A stretch of DNA of 64,000 nt from an uncultured Mucilaginibacter sp. (GTDB taxonomy: Bacteria > Bacteroidota > Bacteroidia > Sphingobacteriales > Sphingobacteriaceae), in assembly GCF_913773635.1 (NCBI RefSeq), contig NZ_CAJYGQ010000006.1:434001-498000 (forward strand). The letters run 5' to 3'. How positions within the stretch are numbered: position 1 is the first letter of the stretch; each line of letters opens with the position of its first letter. The notes beneath the pieces are model-generated. The model was not told the DNA's origin. It made no database searches and saw nothing but the letters and a program-made list of their open reading frames with translations. Below, piece by piece: positions 31,834 to 40,314 of this stretch. A program made the position numbers and the translations under genes.

Positions 31834-34289
31834 GCGGCTTTCTCCTTTCCTTCATTTTCTTCCTGTACGATGACGGCGATGGCCTTTTTGATGTCGCCGT
31901 ATATTTTTGTATATTTTTTAACCTTAGCCTTTTCAGACGCTTGGGTAGTATATGTCCAATATTCTTCCCGGCTAACCTCGGTCCGGTAAACACGGGACAA
32001 TTGCCCGTTCAGACTGATGAAAACTTCCTTATAGTGGTAGCGTTCATCATTAGCCCGGTTCATGCTCATGATCAGCGCGGTTTCTTTATCGGTAATACCC
32101 AATAGAGCCTGTATTTTTGGAAAATCGTTCTGGTACTTGCGCTGGTCGAGCAGTATCTTACAATCGCTATTGTTGATGATGGCCTGCTTGACCACGGGTG
32201 AGCTGATAATGTCCTCGATCTCTTGTGTGACCACGATAGCTTCCCCAAAGTATTTCCGTACGGTTTTGAACAGGTATTTGATATACTCAGCCATTCCCTC
32301 TCTGGCTATGGCTTTCCATGCTTCTTCGATGAGGATCATTTTCCGTACCTCCCTCGGCAACTTGCGCATTTTGGAAACGAAGGTTTCCATGATAATCAGC
32401 GTAACGACCGGAAAAAGTATGGGATGGTCTTTAATATTATCCAGTTCAAAGACGATAAAGCGGCGGTTTAGCAGGTCAAGGTTCTCCCTGGCATTGAGCA
32501 AGTAATCGAACTCTCCGCCTTTGTAGTAGGGCCGCAGTACGAATAGCAGGTTATCGATGTCGAAATGCCTGTCCTTAACCTTACTGGCCTTCATGGTTTC
32601 GTAGAACGGCCCTTTCAGGAACTCATAAAAACTGTCAAAACATGCAAAGCCGTCTAATTGCTCATAGTAATGAAATAAGGCATCAGATATGGCAATATAT
32701 TCTGAGCGCTGAACGTCCTCATCTTCCCGTTTCCACAAGGCAAGCAACATGGCTTTGATACTCTCTCTTTTTTCAGTGTCCAGCGAGTCACCATCGCCGA
32801 TGTAGAAGGGATTGAAACTGATCGGTTTGTCCTCGGAGTATGTGAAATAGTAGCCGTCGAGGAAATCACATAGCCCTTCGTAACTATGCCCGACATCAAC
32901 CACTACAATATGTGCGCCCTGCTCTGCATAGCTTCGCAGCATGTGGTTGGTAAAGAATGACTTACCGCTACCGCTGGGGCCGATCAGAAACTTGTTGAGA
33001 TTGGTGGTTATCCCTTTTTTCATCGGCTCATCGCTGATGTCCACATTTAAAGGTTTTCCGCTTAAGCGGTCGCCGAGGCGAATGCCGCAAGGTGACACGC
33101 TGCTGCGGTAATTCGTCTCCATATTTAAAAAACAGCAGGCTTGTTCGGCGAAAGTATCGAAGGTATCGTTCAAGGGCAGATCCCCTGCATTGCCCGGCAG
33201 GCCTGCCCACCATATCTGCGGTGCGCCGTCAGTTTCCTGTTTCGGCTGTGCATCGAGCTGGGCCAAAGCAGAGCTAACTTTATTTTTCACCTCGTTCAAT
33301 GCTTCAGGTCTGTCTGCCCAGGCCAGAATATTAAAATGCGCTTTAACGGGGAGGCGTTGCTGGCCGATGGCCTCGTTCAGGAAATCCTGCGTTGCATCGT
33401 GCCCGATGGCATTTTCCCGTGAGTAAGCTGAAAGTGAACGCAGCCTTAGCTTCTTGGCTTCGAGCGCCTTGATGGTTTTGGCCGGGTCGCCTATGACCAG
33501 GTATTGATTGTAAATATGGTTACAGTCAAGTAATGCGCCAACGGGACTGGCAAAGCCAGTACTAAATTTGGTCTTGTCGGTACTGTAGGCATCGTAGGTT
33601 ACCCGTGGCCCGCAAAGTGCAGGCAGGTCATTAGCATCTGCCAAGGTATACAACTGGCAATGGTCATCGCCGATCCTGATCCCATCTTTGAGATGCAGGT
33701 CGCGTAAGACCGGCTGCTCGCCTTTACCCAGCAGGAAACAATATTGTTCCAGAATGCCTGCCTCGCTTTTGGTACCCGCCAATTCATCGTCGTTCAGCCG
33801 CCGTAGTTTTAGCAAGCCACTATCTTCCAAAACTCTTTTGAATTGGCCCGCGTGATCGGTAAAGTCGCGCATCAGTTCCGAAGAGATCACCTCTTTGGGT
33901 GTAATATGCCTGCGCATCAAGGTGCTAAACGCACTGCTGGCCGGTTTAAAATTCTCAGGTCTTTTGGTCAGCATGAGCAGGCAGCGGTGAGCCAAAAACG
34001 GTCTTTCATTAAAAAAGCGTTCACTCGACCTGCTTAAAAAAGTATTATCCTTAAAAGTGGCCTTATAATTGGCACTGGTGAACCAGTCCTGTTTATGCAG
34101 AACACTGTTTTTGGGAAGTAGCCTGATGGCTTTAAGCCAGGCCTGATGAAGGGCAAGGTATTCTTCGTTGGACAGCGTAAACAATTCCGGCAGGGTCAAT
34201 TCATAAGCGACCGTTAAATCACCATGCACCGAAACCATAGATTCGTTCTCGACCTTGCAGATCGGAAATATTTGCTCAGCGTTTTTCAT
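31830..34289 (-). CDS. traG: TraG-family conjugation ATPase (VirB4-like)
   Basis: An 819-residue motor ATPase. The N-terminal 380 residues are the VirB4-specific region (TraG_N-like; HRCLLMLTKRPENFKP). The Walker A motif GPSGSGKS lies at 437-444, a Walker B-type MILIEEAWKAI further on, and VRKYFGEAIVVTQEIEDI and NDSDCKILLDQ are typical of Bacteroidetes TraG. It powers assembly and transport of the mating channel at the inner membrane. It overlaps traF by 14 bp. Confidence 0.95.
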   Translation of the reverse strand: MKNAEQIFPICKVENESMVSVHGDLTVAYELTLPELFTLSNEEYLALHQAWLKAIRLLPKNSVLHKQDWFTSANYKATFKDNTFLSRSSERFFNERPFLAHRCLLMLTKRPENFKPASSAFSTLMRRHITPKEVISSELMRDFTDHAGQFKRVLEDSGLLKLRRLNDDELAGTKSEAGILEQYCFLLGKGEQPVLRDLHLKDGIRIGDDHCQLYTLADANDLPALCGPRVTYDAYSTDKTKFSTGFASPVGALLDCNHIYNQYLVIGDPAKTIKALEAKKLRLRSLSAYSRENAIGHDATQDFLNEAIGQQRLPVKAHFNILAWADRPEALNEVKNKVSSALAQLDAQPKQETDGAPQIWWAGLPGNAGDLPLNDTFDTFAEQACCFLNMETNYRSSVSPCGIRLGDRLSGKPLNVDISDEPMKKGITTNLNKFLIGPSGSGKSFFTNHMLRSYAEQGAHIVVVDVGHSYEGLCDFLDGYYFTYSEDKPISFNPFYIGDGDSLDTEKRESIKAMLLALWKREDEDVQRSEYIAISDALFHYYEQLDGFACFDSFYEFLKGPFYETMKASKVKDRHFDIDNLLFVLRPYYKGGEFDYLLNARENLDLLNRRFIVFELDNIKDHPILFPVVTLIIMETFVSKMRKLPREVRKMILIEEAWKAIAREGMAEYIKYLFKTVRKYFGEAIVVTQEIEDIISSPVVKQAIINNSDCKILLDQRKYQNDFPKIQALLGITDKETALIMSMNRANDERYHYKEVFISLNGQLSRVYRTEVSREEYWTYTTQASEKAKVKKYTKIYGDIKKAIAVIVQEENEGKEKAA

Positions 34290-34581
34290 AAAATAGTCTC
34301 CTCGTATTGAATTTGATATATACCGGCAGATTTCTTTTAGCAGCTTTCTTCATCAGGCCATGTTCCCCATAGCGATGGCTCATGGCAAAGACCTGATAAA
34401 AAAGGCCACCGCCAAGGCCGATGATGATCAGCAGGCACAACCAAACGGGTGTGCCTGCGATATAAAGGATCGCGAACAGGACGAGCAAAGCGACCAGCCC
34501 GCCACCTAAGTAACCAATGTATTGTGCCTTGAGCCCCTTGAACTCAATAGGCCTGTTGATACCTTTATTGATGGCGTACAT
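34276..34581 (-). CDS. traF: DUF4133 protein, TraF
   Basis: A 101-residue membrane protein started at MYAINKGINRPIEFKGLKAQ; the open frame extends 31 codons upstream but into the previous gene. Two membrane helices (IGYLGGGLVALLVLFAILYI, WLCLLIIIGLGGGLFYQVFAM) are followed by a basic tail. Sequence and place before traG match TraF (DUF4133), a VirB3-like inner-membrane part. Confidence 0.9.
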   Translation of the reverse strand: MYAINKGINRPIEFKGLKAQYIGYLGGGLVALLVLFAILYIAGTPVWLCLLIIIGLGGGLFYQVFAMSHRYGEHGLMKKAAKRNLPVYIKFNTRRLFYEKR

Positions 34582-34591
34582 AAATCGTGAT

Positions 34592-35080
34592 CTAAAATTG
34601 AAACCTTTCCACGCTGGCAATCGTGTCATGGGACACACCACCGTGGCTGAATACACCGATCTTTTCCAGTTCAAAACCCCGGCTTTGCCCCATAACGATG
34701 GTATGATAACCGAAAGTGATGACCTTCCCCGCAGGTTTGAGATGCTTTACCAATGCATCTTTAAGCGACCGCAACGGGTCATGCACAACTTTTAAAGCCA
34801 ATTCTATCTCATTACGGTAGGCTGAAAGCGGATCGAGCAGGATGGTATCGAATGGGCTACCAGACCAATTATCAAGAAAGGTTACAGGCTCTAAATGAAA
34901 ATCAGCATCAGCTCGCAGATCAATATCGTTTCTGATCTCATCTACGTTCAGGCGGGTGACCCCGGCAAAAAGGTTCAATACGCTGCCTTCGCAATGGTCC
35001 TCGACCCATTTGCGTATCGGCTTCACCGAAAGCGTGTAACGGTGCAACGGGCAGCAGATATGATCAATGATCGTTTTCAT
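34592..35080 (-). CDS. Methyltransferase-like protein within the tra operon
   Basis: A 162-residue protein with Rossmann-type features of SAM-dependent methyltransferases: VLNLFAGVTRL (motif I-like), NDIDLRADADFH (acidic end of strand 2), FDTILLDPLSAYR (motif IV position) and LKPAGKVITFGYHT (motif VI-like). It overlaps the traE start by four bases and lies 10 bp before traF, so it is an integral gene of the operon. A DNA adenine or cytosine methylase that marks the transferred DNA is one possibility; the DPL rather than DPP(Y/F) leaves catalysis uncertain. Confidence 0.6.
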   Translation of the reverse strand: MKTIIDHICCPLHRYTLSVKPIRKWVEDHCEGSVLNLFAGVTRLNVDEIRNDIDLRADADFHLEPVTFLDNWSGSPFDTILLDPLSAYRNEIELALKVVHDPLRSLKDALVKHLKPAGKVITFGYHTIVMGQSRGFELEKIGVFSHGGVSHDTIASVERFQF

Positions 35081-35415
35081 ATACCAAAGAATGATTTAAG
35101 AATAGTAGATACGACGACCAGGAAAATACAGGCACCGAACCAACTGGAGGCTACTTTTCCGGTGTCCTGTTCTCCGTCGCTCCATTTTTTATAAACTTTT
35201 ACCGCGCCAACCAGGCCGACAATAGCGCCAATGGCATACATCAGATTCGTGCCGCCATCAAAATAACTTTTGACCTGGTTGGTCGCTTCCGAAATGCCGG
35301 CATTGCCATCTTGTGCGTAAAGTGGGAATGCCAATCCTATTGCCATAAAGAACAGGACGATCTTTTTGACCGCTACATAATTGAATGATCTGGCTTTTGA
35401 TGCTAACGTTTTCAT
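35077..35415 (-). CDS. traE: DUF4134 protein, TraE
   Basis: A 112-residue protein with an N-terminal signal segment (KKIVLFFMAIGLAFPLYAQ) and two later membrane helices (LMYAIGAIVGLVGAVKVYKK, SWFGACIFLVVVSTIL), including the typical WSDGEQDTGKVASSWFGA. This is the TraE (DUF4134) family of Bacteroidetes elements, VirB2-pilin-like in position and size. It is followed by the methyltransferase-like gene with a four-base overlap. Confidence 0.93.
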   Translation of the reverse strand: MKTLASKARSFNYVAVKKIVLFFMAIGLAFPLYAQDGNAGISEATNQVKSYFDGGTNLMYAIGAIVGLVGAVKVYKKWSDGEQDTGKVASSWFGACIFLVVVSTILKSFFGI

Positions 35416-35448
35416 ACAAATAACTTTAATGGTTAAAAATTCGGTGAA

Positions 35449-35982
35449 TTAATTGGGGATCGACCGGAGGTCCTGAATACCCAGCTTGAACGGCAGCTTC
35501 CCTTTGCTCAATTCGATGATCTGCTTTTTAAGCGCTGTCCAGTTGGCCGACACATTGGCGGCGGCATAAGGTTCTAACTGAATTTTGAGAAGCGACAAGA
35601 AACCGGGCTTGTCGTCCATAGCATGGAAAGCGGTGATGAGATCGGTAACCTCTCCAAGTAAATGTTGCCGTTGTTCTACCGAACGCTCTTCTTCCTCCTG
35701 TGCAACATCTGTTTCAGGTGATGACGGTTCGCCATCCGGTTCGATCAGAAATTGGAGTTCGTCGCCCTCTGAAAAGGAAACGCCGGGTTCCGGTTGCGCC
35801 TTGCCCATAACCTCAAAGGATGATGTCTCAGGTTCGGGTAATGCGGGTTGGCCTGACTTTTTGTTCTTAAGAAAAACCGCTATATCGTTTTGGTAATACC
35901 GTAAAAGAACAAAAGCGTAATAACTGGCGGAAATCAGTAAAAGGACAGCAAAGTATTGCTGCCAGGAAATGGATGACAACAT
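35449..35982 (-). CDS. Membrane-anchored conjugation-locus protein
   Basis: A 177-residue protein started at MLSSISWQQYFAVLLLISASY (an upstream frame extends ten codons). It has one N-terminal membrane helix, an acidic Glu/Pro/Ser-rich linker, and a C-terminal helical domain (HLLGEVTDLITAFHAM; NWTALKKQIIELSKGKLPF). It is first in the tra operon, 33 bp before traE, a place often held by TraD-like proteins, but I cannot confirm that name. The conserved motif at 36059-36083 lies 77 bp upstream. Confidence 0.6.
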   Translation of the reverse strand: MLSSISWQQYFAVLLLISASYYAFVLLRYYQNDIAVFLKNKKSGQPALPEPETSSFEVMGKAQPEPGVSFSEGDELQFLIEPDGEPSSPETDVAQEEEERSVEQRQHLLGEVTDLITAFHAMDDKPGFLSLLKIQLEPYAAANVSANWTALKKQIIELSKGKLPFKLGIQDLRSIPN

Positions 35983-36058
35983 AAGTCTTTGATTTAAAGA
36001 GCACCGCACCATGCGGCGATCCGTAAAGCAAAGGTTGGGTTAGCTAAAAATCCTTTTT

Positions 36059-36083
36059 CACACCTTATACATGAGGTAGGTGT
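36059..36083. promoter_or_regulatory. 25-bp shared regulatory motif, tra operon copy
   Basis: A 25-bp sequence starting CACACCT and ending GAGGTAGGTGT, with outer arms ACACCT/AGGTGT and an inner AGGT. It matches 58176-58200 at 20 of 25 positions. Both copies lie upstream of a leftward conjugation operon, so a common regulator is likely. RteC of CTnDOT is known to bind inverted repeats upstream of an operon; the RteC-like genes next to this site are obvious candidates. Confidence 0.6.
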
Positions 36084-36137
36084 TTTTTTTTCGAATAAAG
36101 CATCGAAATACCTATAAAATTTGGAAATGACGGTTTA

Positions 36138-37004
36138 CTAAAACCGTAACTTTTGCTGCGATGAGAAATCCTCGTCCAATTTTTCATCAATTCTCCTGAG
36201 CAAAGCCAATTTTAGCTTATCCAAAAATGAAGTAAGTTCTTTTTTGCGACGGGTAATGTCCGTGTATTTGTGGTAGTAGGCACCAAGGTCAACATGAAAC
36301 GCAGTCTGGAAAAAACCGACCGCCGTTTTGATCTCTGCATTGCCATTATTAAATACCCCCAGCGCTACCAAAGCATATATCAATTCAACCAGATCGGTTT
36401 TGTTGAATGTCCAGGTAAGAGGAAATTCAATTCCTGTCTCCTGGGGTGGTTCGTCATGTAAGATGATCCGCTGTAGTTCAAGATTCAAATAGTCCTGGTA
36501 TTTCTCGTTGGCGATGATCTTGGAAAGTTTGTAGTCGTGGCTGGTAGAGTACATTTCGTCTTCTTCAAAATCTTCGAGTTCTGCCTGTACATCGAAGCCC
36601 CCTCGTGTAAAATAGATCTCATCCATTTGTGATGACCCAGACCGGTAGTATTGGTAAAATGCCTGGTTGTGGTCGAAAAAGCGTTTGAGATCAGCCAGTT
36701 CATATGTGATATAATCCTTGACGATCTCATCTCCACCAAGCGGCTTTTGCATGATGAAGTTATAGACGTTAATGAAAAAAATATACTTGCTATAAAACTG
36801 TGGCTTAATTTCTTTAAAAAAGTTCATTTCCTCTTGTTTGTCCTCGAAAGCATAGCTGGATATATAGTTCTTCAGCTTTGCCATTGCTTTCTTACACAAT
36901 AATATCGACGCACGATACTGTTCTTCGATCGTATGCACATTCAACGGTACTTCATTTAATTCCCTGTCCAAGGCACCAAACAAACGTTCAGCAAATATTT
37001 TCAT
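36138..37004 (-). CDS. rteC: RteC-domain regulator
   Basis: A 288-residue RteC family protein. The C-terminal region has WTFNKTDLVELIYALVALGV, FQTAFHVDLGAYYHKYTDIT and RRKKELTSFLDKLKLALLRR, which match the known RteC pattern. The N-terminal part is helical (YRASILLCKKAMAKLKNYI). RteC in CTnDOT activates excision and transfer genes by binding DNA. Here it lies between the tra operon and a second related gene, 5 bp downstream of that gene. Confidence 0.85.
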   Translation of the reverse strand: MKIFAERLFGALDRELNEVPLNVHTIEEQYRASILLCKKAMAKLKNYISSYAFEDKQEEMNFFKEIKPQFYSKYIFFINVYNFIMQKPLGGDEIVKDYITYELADLKRFFDHNQAFYQYYRSGSSQMDEIYFTRGGFDVQAELEDFEEDEMYSTSHDYKLSKIIANEKYQDYLNLELQRIILHDEPPQETGIEFPLTWTFNKTDLVELIYALVALGVFNNGNAEIKTAVGFFQTAFHVDLGAYYHKYTDITRRKKELTSFLDKLKLALLRRIDEKLDEDFSSQQKLRF

Positions 37005-37009
37005 AACTG

Positions 37010-38176
37010 TCAGGTTGGAAAAAACATTTTATTAATTCTTGTAACCATTTTAAGGAGGAGGTCTTTGACCACTGCGGCTGTGAACTGATCGCTACTGTAA
37101 TACAGTTTGTTCATATTTCCTGCGGATATATTCTCTTGTTTTTTACTGGTATAATTCGCTGAAAAAAATCTGATGATCGCTGCAATGTTCTTGATCGCAA
37201 AAACCCCTTCATCATACAATAGCCTGATCAGTAATGCCATCTGTGCTACTGTTAACTTTAGTTCCAATTTTTCGATCTGAACGCTGTCCGATAGATCATA
37301 AGAGTAAGATTCCTGTTTTATGAATTCAGCTAACCAGTTCTCCAATTGAATATTAAGCGGTGCAAGCTTCGGATCATAGCTGATCTTATTATTCACCTGT
37401 AATGATTTTAAAGAAAGCAACTGCTTATTCAAGAAAAACGACTGGTCCTCAGAACGCACCAATTGTTTTTTTGTGATCATATCTTCCTGGTACCAATGAC
37501 AAAATCCGCTTTGATTAAAGTTCAAATAAAACAAGACCTCGATAACGGCATGTGTCAGGTCCCGGCCACCCCCGAACGTTATAGCAGCTTCGACCATTTC
37601 TATGAACGATAAAGTAAATTCAGCAGCTCTATAGTTTAATGTAGGATTGCTGTCCGAACTGATGAAAGGGGATAAATAATCGCGGATACAAGCCTTTAAA
37701 CCTAAGTCGATCTCCACATTTTGTAATTCAGCACTTAATTTCTCCGCGTCATCGGCCAGGCGCTTTCTCACATCTGCTATGACCGCATCCGGTATTTTAC
37801 CATTCTCATCAATGTAGAGGTTAAAATATTGGATCTGAAAATCTTTCAAGTTGAGGAGACAATTCAAAAGCGTACCCGCATGCTGAATAGTTGCATCTGG
37901 TTCATTGCTAACGGCACTTCCATAATGTTGAACCGCATAGAAAAGCTTATCAGCCAACTCGACAATGATCTGCTGTTGAAATGCCACATAACGTTTGATC
38001 ACGTTTTCTTTAGGTTGGTTCAGCAACAGGTCGGTCCAGACCTTTTTAATGCGTTGGCATTCGGTTGAGATCCGTTTTTCCAAATCATTTTTTTTTGCAG
38101 ACGCGCTATCTCCTTCAAGTATTGCAAGCATGTTTGCCGTCCACTCTGCCAGCAGCTTCAATTCATCCTTTAACAT
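37010..38176 (-). CDS. RteC-like protein, 388 aa
   Basis: A 388-residue helical protein. Its last 110 residues carry LKLTVAQMALLIRLLYDEGV, IAAIIRFFSANYTSKKQENIS and NKLYYSSDQF, which resemble the DNA-binding end of RteC proteins. The first 270 residues are helical and unassigned, with several Cys residues. It is probably the upstream gene of an rteC pair and a regulator of the element. Alternatively it is a structural relative with a different role. Confidence 0.6.
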   Translation of the reverse strand: MLKDELKLLAEWTANMLAILEGDSASAKKNDLEKRISTECQRIKKVWTDLLLNQPKENVIKRYVAFQQQIIVELADKLFYAVQHYGSAVSNEPDATIQHAGTLLNCLLNLKDFQIQYFNLYIDENGKIPDAVIADVRKRLADDAEKLSAELQNVEIDLGLKACIRDYLSPFISSDSNPTLNYRAAEFTLSFIEMVEAAITFGGGRDLTHAVIEVLFYLNFNQSGFCHWYQEDMITKKQLVRSEDQSFFLNKQLLSLKSLQVNNKISYDPKLAPLNIQLENWLAEFIKQESYSYDLSDSVQIEKLELKLTVAQMALLIRLLYDEGVFAIKNIAAIIRFFSANYTSKKQENISAGNMNKLYYSSDQFTAAVVKDLLLKMVTRINKMFFPT

Positions 38177-38202
38177 TGTTTAATTTTTAATTAAATTGCC
38201 AA

Positions 38203-38394
38203 TTACAGCTTGTGCTGTCCCTGTTCGCCCGGTTTCCCAAAATGGGACTGATGACTGACCGTTGTCAGGATCGTAATGGTCGTGTTGGTAGGATCTCCTA
38301 CTGTTGTTTCAAAGCCGTTGGTATCAGATAAAGGGTTGAAACGGTACAGTCTGCTGGTTTTTTTCCTAAAGAGTTTTGCGTTTGGATTTTTCAT
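38203..38394 (-). CDS. RiPP (LanB-type) precursor peptide candidate
   Basis: A 63-residue peptide started at MKNPNAKLFRKKTSRLYRFN, with a purine-rich GAGAGAAAAG upstream; a longer frame would run through the divergent kinase promoter. Residues 1-27 look like a leader: basic, with RFNPLSD resembling the FN(L/x)LD box of class I lantibiotic leaders. Residues 23-50 hold twelve Ser/Thr (TTVGDPTNTTITILTTVSHQ), an ideal target for a LanB dehydratase. There is no cysteine, so lanthionine rings cannot form. The neighbours are a LytTR two-component system and a full-length LanB, which supports the call. Export and processing genes are not evident. Confidence 0.7.
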   Translation of the reverse strand: MKNPNAKLFRKKTSRLYRFNPLSDTNGFETTVGDPTNTTITILTTVSHQSHFGKPGEQGQHKL

Positions 38395-38485
38395 TATGAT
38401 AACTTTTCTCTCAAAATCCGAGTACAAAAGATCATATGAAACTTTGTTACACGCACGACACGTTGCAGTAGAAACATAACATTCG

Positions 38486-39580
38486 ATGACAATGGGATTA
38501 CATTTTGACCTTATCTTTTTTGCAAAAAAAGACCTTAAAATTTTCCTCCGGGACCTATCCGGGTGGGGTATTTTCATTGCTTATGAGTTAACCTTTATCT
38601 TATTTACCAGTGGTCACATCAGCAGGCCATTCGATGTTGTGTGTTATTATGCACTGAATATTATCCTGTTCTATTTTAATGCATTGGTGCTGTTCCCTTT
38701 TGGCATTCGATCCAAAGCCCCGTCTATTATTGTCATTCCGATCCTGGTCATCATCGAGATGGTAATTTACCTGATCATTAAATACTGTCTTGATTATTTA
38801 ATGTCTATCCCTGCCGATGGGTTCCCTGAAGAACTTTCCTACATCAAACTGATGCTGGTACCTAATATTTACAGGGGCATCTATTTTATTGGTTTCAGTG
38901 CGCTGTACTGGTCGATTCTAAGAACAAGCGCATTCCGAAACAGGGCATTTGATAGTGAGACGAAACGACTCTCGATCGAGAAGGAAAATGCCGAACTGGA
39001 AAGGAATTTGGCAGAGGCCATGAATGCTTACCTGCAACAGCAGATCAACCCTCATTTGCTGTTCAACACACTGACTTTTATCCACAATACGTATTACAAA
39101 CATTCAAAAGCTGCTTCACAGTGTGTCATGCTATTAGTTGACATCATGCGTTTCACGCTGGACGACGTTGACATCAATGGCCGGACGCAGCTGAGTAAAG
39201 AACTGGCACAAATCGAAAATTTCATTGAGATCAACCAGCTTCGGTTTGACCACGAACTTCAAATCGATTTCCAATTAAGAGGTGATACAGAAACACCAGT
39301 AATTATTCCGCTGGTGTTGCTCACACTCACAGAAAACATATTCAAGCATGGTTATTTAAGGAAAAAGGATGGTCATGCTAAACTCCATATATCAGTCAAT
39401 GAAAGAAATGAGTTAACATTTTCAAGCTGGAACCTCAAGAAGCACCAGCCTGAAAATAAACGTATCAAATCTTTAGGTATTAAGAATGTAATTAAGCGGT
39501 TAGAACACAGCTATAAGCATCAATATGATTTGAGGATGGTAGATGGGAATGAAAGTTTTGCGGTAGAATTAAAGATGTAA
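38486..39580 (+). CDS. LytS-like sensor histidine kinase
   Basis: A 364-residue membrane sensor kinase. Four hydrophobic helices occupy residues 27-145, then comes a coiled linker (RLSIEKENAELERNLAEAMN) and the His_kinase domain with the phosphoacceptor motif QQQINPHLLFNTL (His190). The ATP-binding part has LLTLTENIFKHGY and SLGIKNVIKRLEHSY. It precedes its LytTR response regulator by two bases and is divergent from the precursor gene, as in quorum-type control of peptide production. Confidence 0.9.
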   Translation: MTMGLHFDLIFFAKKDLKIFLRDLSGWGIFIAYELTFILFTSGHISRPFDVVCYYALNIILFYFNALVLFPFGIRSKAPSIIVIPILVIIEMVIYLIIKYCLDYLMSIPADGFPEELSYIKLMLVPNIYRGIYFIGFSALYWSILRTSAFRNRAFDSETKRLSIEKENAELERNLAEAMNAYLQQQINPHLLFNTLTFIHNTYYKHSKAASQCVMLLVDIMRFTLDDVDINGRTQLSKELAQIENFIEINQLRFDHELQIDFQLRGDTETPVIIPLVLLTLTENIFKHGYLRKKDGHAKLHISVNERNELTFSSWNLKKHQPENKRIKSLGIKNVIKRLEHSYKHQYDLRMVDGNESFAVELKM

Positions 39581-39582
39581 CT

Positions 39583-40314
39583 ATGAGTTTAAGATGTTAT
39601 GTAGTAGATGATGAACTCCACTCGGTTGAGATGCTGATCGAGTATATTGAGCAAACGGATGGTCTGGAACTATACGGTTTTTCCACCAACCCATTAATTG
39701 CGCTAAATGAAGTCGCAGGAGCCGATCCTCCAGACATTACCTTTTTAGATATTGAAATGCCGGAGTTGTCAGGGATGGAATTTGCTTCGTTAGTAAACCT
39801 GTACACAAGGATCGTTATCACCACCGCGTTCCAAGAGTTCGCTTTCGAAGCCTTTGAAAAGGAAGCTTTTGATTTTCTGTTGAAACCAATCAGTTATCTG
39901 CGGTTCAGGAAATGTATCCAAAGAATACAAAGAAATATCGCGACAACAACACCTGTGGTAGAAAAAAAGCGGGATTACTTTTTTGTGAAGACAGAAACGC
40001 GAGGTAAAATGATCAAAGTGCCTATCAATGACATTCTTTATGTAGAGGGCGCTCAAAATTATATCAAGATATACGTAGGCAAAGAGGTCATTATGCCGTA
40101 TCTGACTATCAATGAAATCGAACAGTATCTGCCATTGGACCATTTTGCCAGAATACATCAATCATTCATTATTAATACAGAAAGAATAAAAGCTGTAGAA
40201 CCGTCGAGGATCACTATGGAGGATGGGACACCTATTAATTTGGGACGTTATTACAAAGAACCGTTCCTGGAGAAGATGAACGCCTTATTACTCAAATCAA
40301 GACGTAGGTTTTAA
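39583..40314 (+). CDS. LytTR-family response regulator
   Basis: A 243-residue DNA-binding response regulator. The receiver domain has DD at 9-10, the phosphoacceptor Asp56 in TFLDIEMPELSG, and a lysine in FLLKPISYLRF. The LytTR domain follows from about residue 135 (FFVKTETRGKMIKVPINDIL, YVEGAQNYIKIYV, FARIHQSFIINTERI). It is the partner of the LytS-like kinase and ends four bases into the convergent dehydratase gene. Likely targets are the precursor and dehydratase promoters. Confidence 0.92.
   Translation: MSLRCYVVDDELHSVEMLIEYIEQTDGLELYGFSTNPLIALNEVAGADPPDITFLDIEMPELSGMEFASLVNLYTRIVITTAFQEFAFEAFEKEAFDFLLKPISYLRFRKCIQRIQRNIATTTPVVEKKRDYFFVKTETRGKMIKVPINDILYVEGAQNYIKIYVGKEVIMPYLTINEIEQYLPLDHFARIHQSFIINTERIKAVEPSRITMEDGTPINLGRYYKEPFLEKMNALLLKSRRRF

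Noticed and set aside
38395..38577. Longer version of the RiPP precursor (124 aa)
   Set aside because: It would run through the divergent kinase promoter and start; the added part is basic and Cys-containing without precursor features.
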